From Ettlia oleoabundans (lineage: Eukaryota; Chlorophyta; Chlorophyceae; Chlamydomonadales), in assembly GCA_019693395.1 (NCBI GenBank), contig JAAMXP010002610.1, positions 1 through 41,148 on the forward strand: DNA of 41,148 nt, written 5' to 3'. The position numbers were made by a program, and so were the translations under genes. Shown piece by piece: positions 14,389 to 24,592 of the stretch. Position 1 is the stretch's first letter, and the number at the start of each line of letters is the position of its first letter. The notes beneath the pieces are model-generated. The model was not told the origin of the DNA. It did not search any database and saw only the letters and a program-made list of their open reading frames with translations.

Positions 14389-17300
14389 ATGATCGGGATT
14401 GGAATCCTCGGGGCAGGGGTGAGATTTGCAATCTGGCTGCCAATGTCTTTTCACGCTCTCCGATGGCCTGTCCTGTTGGCGATGTCACAACTTTGACATC
14501 TGATAAATGCAGCTGCCCATGCCGAACTTGCTGGGCTCGTCGCCAAGTGCACTATTGACACCACCGGTGCCCAGCGGCACTGCCCGCCCCCCACTGGCGA
14601 CAACACTGATGCTTCCCGTATCACATCACCGCTTGCCGTCCTGCAGAACATTGCCAACAAGAACATCCGCGCCCTTGGCTTTGCCGACAACGGCCAAGGT
14701 AGATCAACCCGCAACCATCTGCCTGCAACCACCCCCTGCCGTCAGCAGCTGGCTGACTGTTGTCAGCAGCGCCAATTGGCAGCCTACTATTGCTTGCTAC
14801 TTTGCTTGTCTGCCATAGTCGCCCCGCCCATGAAGAGTCCACTGGGCACGCTCAGCTGCATGAGCAGCAGGGAACCCCCTGACCATCCTTGCTGCAGTTG
14901 TGGCGGTGGGCAGTCGTGACAAGGCCAAGGCAAAGGCACAGCTGGAGCAGTGGGGCTTGTTGGGTGCTGCTACGGCATACTCAAGCTACGATGAGGTGAT
15001 AGCTGACCCTCGGGTTGACGCCGTCTACATCACCCTGCCCGCCGCGCTGCACCTGCCATGGGTGTGCAAGGCGGCAGCGGCTGGTAAGAGCATTTTACTG
15101 GAGAAGCCAGTGGCTGTGAGCTGTGATGAGCTGGATGCCATGCTGGCATGCTGTCGGGAAGCTGGTGTACAGCTGATGGACGGGACCATGTGAGTACGTG
15201 CAGAACAAACTTAATGCGGCAGTGGGGCCTTGCTTGGGCTGGCCAGGGTTTTGCTGCTTGGTTAGGCAACGGTATGCCTGGCCCGGTATGGAACATGGAC
15301 TGCCATGGTAGCTGCCGTTCGCACGGAAGAGGCCAAGCCGGCACCCTAAGTGGTGCCATGCTTGGAGCGCATTGGACGGCTTGTTCTGGCAGCAAAGGCT
15401 ATATTTCTACTGTGATATCCCAGCCACACCATGCAGGTGGTCTCACAACCCCCGCACCGAGCGCATGGCAGCAATTTTGCAAGACCCTGCCGCAGTCGGG
15501 GAGCTTAAAGACGTGACCTCCACCTTCACTTTCCATGGCACGCATGCCAGCATGCACGCTGGCAGCCATTATGTCGTTGCATGCTGGACTTGGACCTTGC
15601 TAGGCCACAGTTGTACCCTAATTCCTGCGGCCAGCGATCAGAGGATTGTGTTGGGCGGCAAGGACTTGCCCTAGCATCAAAGGCAACACAAAAGTAGTTG
15701 ACCAACATTGAAGCTTGCTGGCCGCATGCGGTGCGTGCCTTCCAATGCAGGGAGTGACGACTTCCTGCGTAATGACGTGCGTGTGAAGAAGGATTGTGAC
15801 CCGCTTGGGGCCCTGGGTGATCTGGGTGCGTGTATTCCATATGCCTCCCATGGGGGCCTCCTATCGTCATCTTGCCTATGATCCTGCCTGTCCACCACGC
15901 GTGCCTACTGTATTTCATATCTAGCCTCCAGCCTTTTGTTCATCTCTCCAGTCTGACTCAGCCCAGTACATCAGATTAAGGAGGCCTTTACACTTCCACT
16001 GTGTGCTGCTGCGTACAGGACTTGCTCTGCCTCTTGCTCCCTGTTGTTGCTCTCCCTGTCGCTATTAAGCTGCTGCCTCGCCATGCTCTTGCGAGACTGC
16101 ACAGCTGCTCATGCCATGCACATGCTCGCAGGGTGGTACTGCATCAGGGCCATCCTGTGGGCGTACAACTGGGAGGCCCCCACCTCTGTGGCTGCCCATG
16201 CGGGAGTGGTTTTCAATGACCAGGGCGTACCGCTGCACAATGGAGCCACCCTGCTGTTCCCGGGCGGGCGGCGGGGCCAATTTGTGTGCAGTGAGTTGGC
16301 AGACGTATGGGTGGCTGGCAGATGCAGCTGGGCTAGGCTAGGCTGGGGTGGGGTGGGGCACACCTGCTTGCCTGGGCCTGGCTACTGAGCTGCAACCCCG
16401 CACGCCTTACGTGTCACCTCTATTGGTAGTGGCTATTGAGCCCATCAGATGGCACTAACAGCGAGCACATGTGTGCTGTGCCATCGTGTTCTATGCTTTG
16501 CTGACTCTTTGCTTTGCTGAGTCCGTTTGGCATGCCAGCTTTGCTGCCAGCGCTACCACCTCTGGCGTTCAATTTCCTCGGAAATACGGCTGCGCATGCA
16601 GGCTTTGACCGCGCCTTGACTCAGTACCTGGATGTCGGCGGCACGAAGGGCACCATCCGCCTGGACGACTTTGTGATTCCTCGTACCGAAAAGAAGTGCA
16701 GGTGAGGGACCGAGCGCAGGGCCTGCCCACGGTAAGGGGCAAAAGAGAGGTTGGCCTCAGCCTTGATAGGCACTAGATACCCTCCCATGCATGCATAGCA
16801 TTTTACCTGTTTATGGTTGCATCTGTCCTGCTGCACCAGTTCATATCATAACCAAGCATGTTGTTCTTGTTGCCCCCCTTCTTGCTGCAGCTTCACGGTT
16901 ACCAGCGAGCATGCACTACGGGACTACGATACATGGGATGCGACAGTGAAGGAGGAGGTGACTGTGAATCTGCCAAAGCCCCAGGTGTGTGTTACATAAT
17001 TTGCTTGCCCGGTTTGCTCCGATGCAGCGTAGCAGGCTGTTCCCTTGCAGACGGTGCAGGCGAGGGGTGAGTGTATACAGCAGGCGCCACTGCAAGATGC
17101 CCTCACCCTGGAGCAGTTGCGGATGTGGGTGGGGGTACCCCACCGCCCCCAGCCCCCGCACACACATACCCACCCCCCACGCACACCCTCCCACACGCCC
17201 AGCTGTTTCCCTTCTGGGCTACCAAGACGTCCGTTGTTTGATTTGCGATATACCCCAAGTGCAGGAGGTTTACATGTGGGAGCGCTTCTGCGGGCTGGTG

Positions 17301-17435
17301 CAGCAGATCAAGGCAGGCGGGCAACCAGACGCCTTCTGGCCGCGTATCACGGAGCTGACTCAGCGGGTGCTGCTGGCCGTGGAGCAATCGGCCAGGGAGG
17401 GGTGCAGGCAGATTGACCTCGAACTCAGTGCCTGA
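14389..17435 (+). CDS. Gfo/Idh/MocA family NAD(P)-dependent oxidoreductase
   Basis: Nine exons: 14389-14418, 14647-14698, 14898-15189, 15437-15537, 15751-15825, 16132-16290, 16602-16701, 16891-16984, 17265-17435; 357 residues, close to the plant homologues of about 362. The N-terminal Rossmann loop reads GIGILGAGNIA across the first splice, and the catalytic-lysine motif EKP is at residues 96-98 (LLEKPVAV). The C-terminal substrate domain shows GTKGTIRLDDFVIP and MDGTMWSHNPRT. The intron after exon 15437-15537 begins with GC rather than GT. A possible extra exon at 17051-17128 was left out because skipping it gives direct co-linearity with plant proteins. The family oxidises sugars, inositols or dihydrodiols; the substrate here is unknown. 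No transit peptide is evident, though an upstream exon cannot be ruled out. Confidence 0.9.
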
Positions 17436-17779
17436 GCTTGTTGCTTTTTCGTTGCATTTCGCAGCTGGTGTGAGGACTTTATTGCGTTGCTCTTGTTGTC
17501 ACATGTTTTTGGAGCGGGATGACAGCGGGACAGAAATTTGGCACCATAACGGCATGCTGGAATGTACAACCCAGTACATCTGCAGGCATGCCGCAGCACT
17601 TTTTGACATTGATGGCCGATGGTTTGACATGTGACATGTGAACTTGGGGTAACATTTAGAGCTTCATGCAACAGTGAAAATGTGCATTTGCTGCTGTTGC
17701 TGTTGCTGCTGTGCTGCTAATGGTGCTGTTGTACCTGCTGCTACCACGGATCACGATCCTGCCCACTCGGCTATTCATG
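17436..17779. other. Convergent 3' region, no gene seen
   Basis: This stretch lies between the stop codons of the oxidoreductase and the ADP-ribosylglycohydrolase. A TGC/TGT-rich simple tract occurs near 17688-17720. It holds no recognisable gene and is probably untranslated 3' sequence. Confidence 0.6.
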
Positions 17780-19477
17780 CTAAGCCTGCTTTGGCTGCTG
17801 CGCGTCTCGTACAGCATCCTCGTACAGTCGCGTTGCAAGCGGCTCCAGCTGGCTCCCGTGCAGGCGCTGCGGCCGGATGGGGCCACGACCACTAGCCTCA
17901 AAGCTATAGTTCAGCACTGGCTTTACCAGCTCTTGTGGGATGGCAGAGGCACCGTGCAGCGCCCCCAGCAGCCCGCATACTATCGCCGCATTGGTGTCTG
18001 CGGCAGCAGGGGAAGGGACCAAAGGTTGGAATCATTGCGACTCCAGGGCACGGAAGTTTGCACCTGGAGAGAAGAGCTTGCAGCAGATTCATCAGGGAGA
18101 AACGCAACAGAGGGAGACGTGATGCCACCTGCGTATCTGCCTCCCTTGTACCCCGCATGCTCCCACCTGTGTCGCCACCGCACAGCAGCGTGTGGCGCAG
18201 ACCCTCCACAAAACTGCTGCGCCGCCGCAGGTGGTAGAACGTCAGGCACAAGGCGTGCTTCACAAATCCAATGGCTGACGTGGCATCGTAGCTGTCCATT
18301 GCACCGTCGTCCCGCGCCAATGCAAGCCAGCTCTGCACCTCCTTGCAGGCGTGCGCCGCCGCCCAACCCTCTGCAGCCTCCATCGCTGCAGCACCATCCC
18401 CTGGTTGCCGAATCAGGCTGGCGCAGGCCACCACGTATGCTGCATTGGCATCTTGGCATGCCTGGTTTGGGTGGCTGAGCGCCGCATCCGCCCTGGCGCA
18501 GGCTGCTATCGCATCTGTGCTCAGCTGATGGCACCAAATGGCCAGTGGGGCGCTCCTCATGGTTGCACCATTGGCCTTGCTGGCGGCACTGGTTGGGTTC
18601 TGCACGTTCTGCTGCACCCTGGCCCAGCACTCCTGCGCTCCCTGATCCCTCCAGGGCCGCGCCCCGAAGGCCAGCCTTGTGGCATTGCCGATGTCAAACG
18701 CGTCGCTAGCGTTGCACCACCTGCGCGTGCATTGCGGTGGGACAGGCGAGCAACCATGGGTTAGGCGTAGCAGGTGGGATAGCAACCATGGTCAGCTGGT
18801 TCATTATCAGCCTCCTTACAACCCAGGGTTTTGATGGACGTATATATCTGCAGTATCCCAAAACTGTGTATCAATACCACCTAGATGCCCGCATACACTT
18901 GTCGCAACTCCCGACTTTGACACCTCAGGCTGCGCCTCACCATACATACTCTCGTGCCACAGATGCTGCTGGGAAGCCAGCACTGGGTGGATTGCCTGCC
19001 AAGCCATGGGCCAGGCATAGCGCCAGCTCAGCATCATCCGTGAACTGCCCAGGACCCAAATGCCAGACACCTCCGCCCGGCAGCTTTAGTGCCTCCTCCA
19101 CATCAGCAGGGTGGACCTCCTTGAACTCCAGGTAGGCACCAACTGCAAGACGCAAGCGAGGGAAGGAACAGCAGCTGGTAACTCGTGGCCAGGTGGCAGG
19201 CCGAATGGCAGGTAAAGCCCTTGCGCTCAGCACAGCACTGGCGGACGGCTTTGCGTGGGCCGCCTACGTCAGATCTCCAGGAGAAGCAGTTGGGCAGAGC
19301 GTGGACGCTCACTACAAGGTGAACAAGCGTGAACAAGAACCACTCAGGAATTGCGTTGCGCGAGAACAAGCCGGCCATCACAGCCTCACTGTCGTGTTGC
19401 CAGCAGCACTGACTGCGGCCCTTGCCTGCGTCTCCTACTGCCGCGCCGAGGAGCGCTCCTAAAGCGTGATCAAGCAT
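17780..19477 (-). CDS. ADP-ribosylglycohydrolase (DraG/ADPRH fold)
   Basis: Enzymes of this family remove ADP-ribose from proteins or small molecules using two magnesium or manganese ions. Four exons: 19426-19477, 18941-19142, 18167-18720, 17780-17997; phases close to 341 residues. Both metal-binding signatures are intact: FTDDAELAL near residues 51-59 and GGDTDTNAAI near residues 266-275, the latter rebuilt exactly across the 18166/17997 intron. The N-terminus MLDHALGALLGAAVGDA is the family opening motif. The first intron starts with GC (context CAG|GCAAGG). The frame is open upstream of the chosen ATG at 19477, so an N-terminal extension is possible. The target could be ADP-ribosylated protein or O-acetyl-ADP-ribose; nothing here points to nitrogenase. 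Identification is strong, the substrate open. Confidence 0.92.
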
Positions 19478-20074
19478 TTGCTTGTGGGAGGTCGCGAACA
19501 ACAACAGTACGGGAACCTGCCGCGTTGCCAAATACAGATTTATTGGCGTCGGTTGTTGCTGCAAACGTGAGCAAACCTCTCTAAAGGTTGATGATAGGAG
19601 CACACAGCTGCGAAGTCCGATGGTCGTGCACATGGGACTTGGCTGCTCAGCACAGCACAGCGCTGCGCGGTATCGCAGCTGGGGCCCCAAGCCCAACGGT
19701 TGGGTGTGTGGATGTGAATTATCGCCGTCCCACAAGCAGTCACAGACCGCAGAGAAGTGCTTGGTCTCAATGATTGTGTGGTCAACAACATGCATGGTGC
19801 TCGTTGGATAGCCGGCTCCTGGTCAGGCATCTGGTCATCACTGTTCATTCTAAACAGTACAAACAGTAGTGCTCGCACAGATGATAACTTCCTCAAACAG
19901 GGATATCAACTGGTTCATGTGGCTTGCACGTGCACGAATGCATGCGCTCAATCAACCCTACGCACAACATGACATTATTGCTTCAACTGGTTGCCTGCGC
20001 ATCCATCTTGGGTAGCTCGAAATTGCGGCACACGCTTAGTGGCCCTTCTCAGGGCAGTTGCGCCCGTACAGTCC
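19478..20074. other. Intergenic region, no gene seen
   Basis: This lies between the start of the ADP-ribosylglycohydrolase and the stop of the ankyrin gene, both on the minus strand. It should hold the 3' untranslated region of the latter and the promoter of the former. Open frames here have no motifs. Confidence 0.5.
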
Positions 20075-21940
20075 TCAGCTGTTTGTGGCAAGGCTGACAA
20101 ACACCTGCACCACGGATTGGCAGTCATGCTCCACAGCCAGGTCCATAGCAGTGGTGCCATGGGCATCCACAGCCCGCCCATCTGCCCCATGCTGCAGCAG
20201 CATACGGGCGGTGTTCGCAGAGTCTGCCATCGCTGCCCAGTGCAGCGGCATGCGGCGGTGTGTGACGTCGCTGGCTGACAGCGCCGCACCCCTGCATACA
20301 GCAAGTGATCAGGGATATAGTGCCCCAGAGTCTCAAGGACTCATGTTGTATGGTGAACGATCGGCATGCAGCACTCCTAGCACGCCACAACACCTGACCC
20401 TTGATCTGTTCTATGTTAATGCAGCAGCAACAAAACCGCCAAAGCGGTTGCCTGGTGTCCATGCTATTTACCTAGACAGCAGAGCTTCCGCCGTGCCGTC
20501 GTGCCCAAACAGCGCCGCCACCATCAGCGGGGTGATGCCCCCCCGATTGGCCTTATCCACAGAGGCGCCATGCTGAAGCAGCAGCTCCACAGCCGGCTGG
20601 TGCCCCCGCCGAGCCGCCAGCAGCAGCGATGTGTCTCCCTCTGAATCCTCGGCATCAATGTCGGCACCCTCGCCGCCCTCTAAAAGGAGGCGAAGCACGC
20701 GGGTCATGCCATGGTAAGCGGCCCAGTGAAGTGCAGTACGCCCCCCTGCACTTTGCAATGGTATCATCACAGCACAGGTTAAGCAGCAGCGGGTGGTCTA
20801 ACATGGAGGGCACGAGAACGCCAGCATGCAGGCAGTGCCCTGACTGCCCGACTTGCCCTCGGGACATATTACAATTGATTGACCGCAACACGGATTTATC
20901 AAGACCAAGCAGACATCGGCCTTAGTTAACATGTTCACGTCATCAAGCATGGACAAGGAGCCAGCAAGGCCCACCTGCGGGACCCCCAGGCTGGGCCCCA
21001 GCACTGAGCAGTGCTTCAGCGGTTCGTCGGTAGCCACCCGCCAGTGCAGCCAGCAGCGGGGTGAGGCCCGACACGTCGGCGGCATTCGGGTCGGCCCCAC
21101 GGCGCAGCAGGGCTTCAACACAGTGAGAGTGGCCCGCTTCTGCGGGGAAGCAATGGAGCCAGTACAGGGAAGGGTGCAAGCTTAGGCGAAGAAATGAAGG
21201 ATCAGATTATGCAGGAATTCAAGGTACGGAACACGCATGCTACAGGGGCTGCAGCGGCACATGTGGTACTGATTGAGCACCATAGAAGGGGGGTCAACCC
21301 GCCAGCTCCAACCATTATATAACACTGGCGATGTCGATGCTCTCACCCGCCGCCAGCAGCAGGGGCGTGGCGCCCTCAGCATCACGGTGGTCCACCTCAC
21401 CGCCCCCATCCAGCAGCAATTCCATAAGGCCGCGATGCCCCCCTGCTGCGGCATATGCCACAGGACTCATGCCATCCCTAGACACAGCCTGCAAAGTATC
21501 GACCCAACAGACACAAGGAGTTCGGGCATTGCAACAATTCAGGGGCACGCAGTCTTGAAAAAGCTGAGGATGTGATCGCAAGCGGCAGGCAGATTAGCGG
21601 TAACAGGCCACGAATGCAGGCGGGCCCAAGCCGGTCATGGATATCGGCCCCAAGCACTCACATTCACATCAGCGCCGCGTGACAGCAGCAGCTGTGCCGC
21701 CCCATAGTCTCCATTAGCAGCAGCAAAGTGCAGGGGTGAGCGGCCCAGGGCATCTGTTGAGGCAACGAGCTGCTGAGGTGGCGTGGATGTCTGTGTCACT
21801 GCATCTAGCAGCAGCTCCAGCACATCCCGATGGCCACAGGACGCGGCTTGCAGCAGCCCAAAGCCCAGTGGCATGTTCTGCCTGGGCAATAAATCCTGCA
21901 CTCTCGGCACATTGCCAGAGCGGATCGCTGTCGCCAGCAG
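20075..21940 (-). CDS. Ankyrin-repeat protein, 5' exon unresolved
   Basis: Five exons are visible: 21662-21940, 21347-21488, 20975-21139, 20472-20745, 20075-20291; they join in phase and give 358 residues made almost wholly of about nine ankyrin repeats. Typical units are GRSPLHFAAANGDYGAAQLL, GRTALHWAAYHGM and LLLQHGASVD. Ankyrin stacks bind partner proteins, so no enzymatic role can be assigned. The first visible exon is preceded by a pyrimidine-rich tract ending in CAG and has no ATG near its beginning, so at least one short upstream exon between 21941 and about 22400 must exist; I could not choose it. The protein ends in SVVQVFVSLATNS with no other domain, membrane segment or obvious targeting signal visible. 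Confidence 0.85.
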
Positions 21941-22455
21941 CTGCAGCAGGGACCAGGACAAACAGCAGTCAGATAAGAAAGGCAGTGCCCAGCCCGTTAT
22001 CGTGTGCGCTGCTTTAAAATCCAGCCTTTGGAGAGTTGCAAGGGGCAGAGATTAAAGGTAACAAAGGGTTGAGGCCATGGCGGGTGGGCGGGCGAACGGC
22101 AACTGGAAACCAAGCCCAGACGCTTGTCGTGCGCATCTCGCCAGCTGCCAACGGCCGCCATGATTGCATGAGCACGCTTTGTTCAAGCATGTGGGCTACA
22201 AAGGGCGAGGTTTGCACACATTGGAGGGATCCCTCGTGTCGTCCCCAGGCTCCACGACAATAATTGCACTAAAGGTTGCCATTTTGACTGACGGTGCAAA
22301 ATGTTTTGGGTGCGCTATAATGAACCAAGGGCCATGCGAAGATGCGAAGAACCTCGCAGCGCGCCCAGCACTGTCGACCTTTGCCATCGCTTTCAGCCTC
22401 TGCAGCCTCCCACAAGTTGACCTTCAACTGTTGGCATCATTTCGAGAAGGGCTGC
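21941..22455. promoter_or_regulatory. Divergent region holding the ankyrin 5' exon and the F-box gene promoter
   Basis: This 515-bp stretch separates the first certain ankyrin exon (minus) from the F-box gene start (plus). It must contain the ankyrin start codon and both promoters. One candidate ATG region for the minus strand opens MAAVGSWRDAHDK near 22160, but its donor site is not convincing. Confidence 0.4.
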
Positions 22456-24358
22456 ATGGCTTCCCAGGTGACCACACCCACAACATCCCTCAAGGACTTG
22501 GTGCGCGTTGTTCCAAGCCCCAACGTCAAATGCCCCTCCAATCTGCCATTGCAGGTGCCGTGCTGGGCGGATTTGCCAGCCGACATCCTGCAAGTCGTCC
22601 TTGCTGCAGCGTTCGCAGACAATGACAGTGGCGCCACCGGCTGTTCCGCCTCTCTATCACCACTACCACCAATGCGTCATCCCCTTCCCAGCTTGGCCCA
22701 AGCGGCGCAGTTTCTCTTTGTCGTCAAGGCCTGCTGTCGCTCCTGGCATGCGGCAGCTGCACAGGCATCCATCCCGCTTCGCGTCTGCCTGGGCAACTCG
22801 GCCCTTCCCTCCGGAACTAGCGCCAGCACCCTGCTGCGCTGGCTTGCTGCCCACCCGCTCACGGCGCTGCACATTGGAACATCAGAACTCCCAGGTTGCG
22901 ACCCGAATCACATGCAGCATCTCGCCATTGAGCTGTTGGCATCTGCAGAGCTGGAGCAAGCCTCAGGCGAGTATCCCCCGGCTATGCCCAATTCTGACTT
23001 GACCCACACTGGCCGACTGGGACCAGTGCAGGGGTGCTGGTCCCACCTGGAATGCACATATGTTGCTGTACAGTTTGGTGAGCAGATTGAGCAGGTAACA
23101 ACTGTATACAATTTCCAAAGGTACAGAAGCCCTGCCATCCGTGCCTACAGGCAGCACCCTCGCCGACTTTGCCCTGCTGGATTACGTGTGCTCCCGCCCC
23201 CTCTGCGCCCTGCTGCCCCGCTTCCCGGCCCTGCGCTCCGTGGCGCTCACCGGCTACTTAATTGACGTGGATCTGGAGCCGCTGAGCCTGCTGCCCCAGC
23301 TGGAGGCCTGCCACATCAGCACTGAGGCCTTGCCCAGGCTGTCAGGCCTGCCACCCAGCCTGCGAAGGCTCACACTCTCCTGCTTTGCAAATACCGCCCG
23401 GTGAGCTGCCCCTCGGCCATCAGGAGTCTGCCTTCGTTGTCAGATTGCCCACTTGCTGCATCTCACAAGCAGCCCAGATCAACATACAAGTCTCCTTAGT
23501 CAACATGCTCAGCTTTGGATTGCCGAGGAACGCTGGCACTGCTTCATGTGCAGGGTTGCGCTGCCTCCCCACTTGCGGTTGGACTTTCTTGCCTGCCTTT
23601 GCCCCCAGCAGCCTGTGTTCCTCGGACTGAACAGAGCCCTAGCGCAGTGCACCAGCATCCACATCAGCGGTCAGAAGATTCGTCTGCTGCTCAAGGTTTG
23701 TTGGCTGCGGGGCTAGCGTGGTTGGCTGGATGCCTTGCCTGGAATGCTTGCATGGGATGCAGACATCCATGCCTAGTTTCCCTGCAGCCATAGTGTGGCT
23801 TCCAGCTGGCGTGGTTGACTGGCATGCAGTTTAAACCGCTTTAGCTCTGCACTTTGTAGCAGCCTCAAAGAATGCTCGATATTTTGGTGACGTCTGCCAC
23901 AGCACAGCTGCTCAATTTCTCAAGGCTAAACTTGCGGGCATTTTTGGTACTGGCTCTCTCCTGACGATTGTTTGCAGATTGAAGAGCAGGACAGTGATAT
24001 GCAACCGGAGCTTGCCATGCTGCAGGCTTTCCATAGCCAGCCAAAAGTGCAGGAGCTCCGCCTCGAGGCACCGCCAGGGCAGCTGGCGACGACGCTGACT
24101 GTGCCGATGCCTGGGGTTGATGGTCGGCGCAGCTCACTGCGGAGGACAGGGCTGCTAGACCCAGCAGCGCTTCGCTCCTGTGCAGCGGCAGCAGTGGGCA
24201 GTGGAGGGGTCACCAGCATGATGGCAGAGGTGTTGGGATGCAGGAGCGAGGTTGCATCCACAAGCCAGGGACTGCGCCGCCACGTCAATGCCGGTGTGCT
24301 GCTCAGGAAGCAGGGGGCCTTTAAGCACGCCGGCAGTGAGCTTGCACTGCACACATGA
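22456..24358 (+). CDS. F-box-like / leucine-rich protein
   Basis: The protein has an F-box-like segment near residues 35-100 (WADLPADILQVVLAAAF, then FLFVVKACCRSWHAAAA) and downstream leucine-rich stretches (LLPRFPALRSVALTGYL, LPPSLRRLTLSCF). Such proteins usually serve as substrate adaptors of SCF ubiquitin ligases, through the F-box binding SKP1. Exons: first from 22456; second ending 23400; then 23554-23695 and 23978-24358. The first donor is ambiguous: GC at 22967 (AG|GCGAGT) or GT at 23078 (GTGAGC), with acceptors before 23127 or 23151, all in phase. An in-frame ATG at 22342 would add 38 residues. With the GC donor and the later acceptor the product is about 427 residues. The C-terminal 125 residues match nothing I recognise. 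F-box assignment is moderate; expression as a gene is likely given consistent phases. Confidence 0.7.
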
Positions 24359-24592
24359 GCACTAAGCTGGCCAATGTGTTTTCTCTGCCTCATCAATTTA
24401 CAACTAAAAAGGTGTTGTTTTTCAAGGAATACAGCGGCATGCCTTAGTACACCACAACAGGGTATCTCTTGCCAATGCCACGCCGGCAAAGCATACTGTA
24501 CAGGAAACAACACGGATGGGTATGCTACACCCCGCATGATGTGAAGGTGATGCAACGGGGCCTGCGGCTGCATCATTCCTGGCCACAGCATG
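24359..24592. other. Convergent 3' region between F-box and RecX genes
   Basis: The two stop codons face each other across 234 bp. No coding signal was seen. The two transcripts probably overlap at their 3' ends or come very close. Confidence 0.55.
24398..24402 (-). terminator. Candidate polyadenylation signal TGTAA for RecX
   Basis: TGTAA on the minus strand lies about 190 bases past the RecX stop codon. Confidence 0.35.

Noticed and set aside
17413..17634. Open frame after the oxidoreductase stop (contains CSCCHMFLERDD)
   Set aside because: It overlaps the end of the oxidoreductase in another frame and falls in the expected 3' untranslated region.
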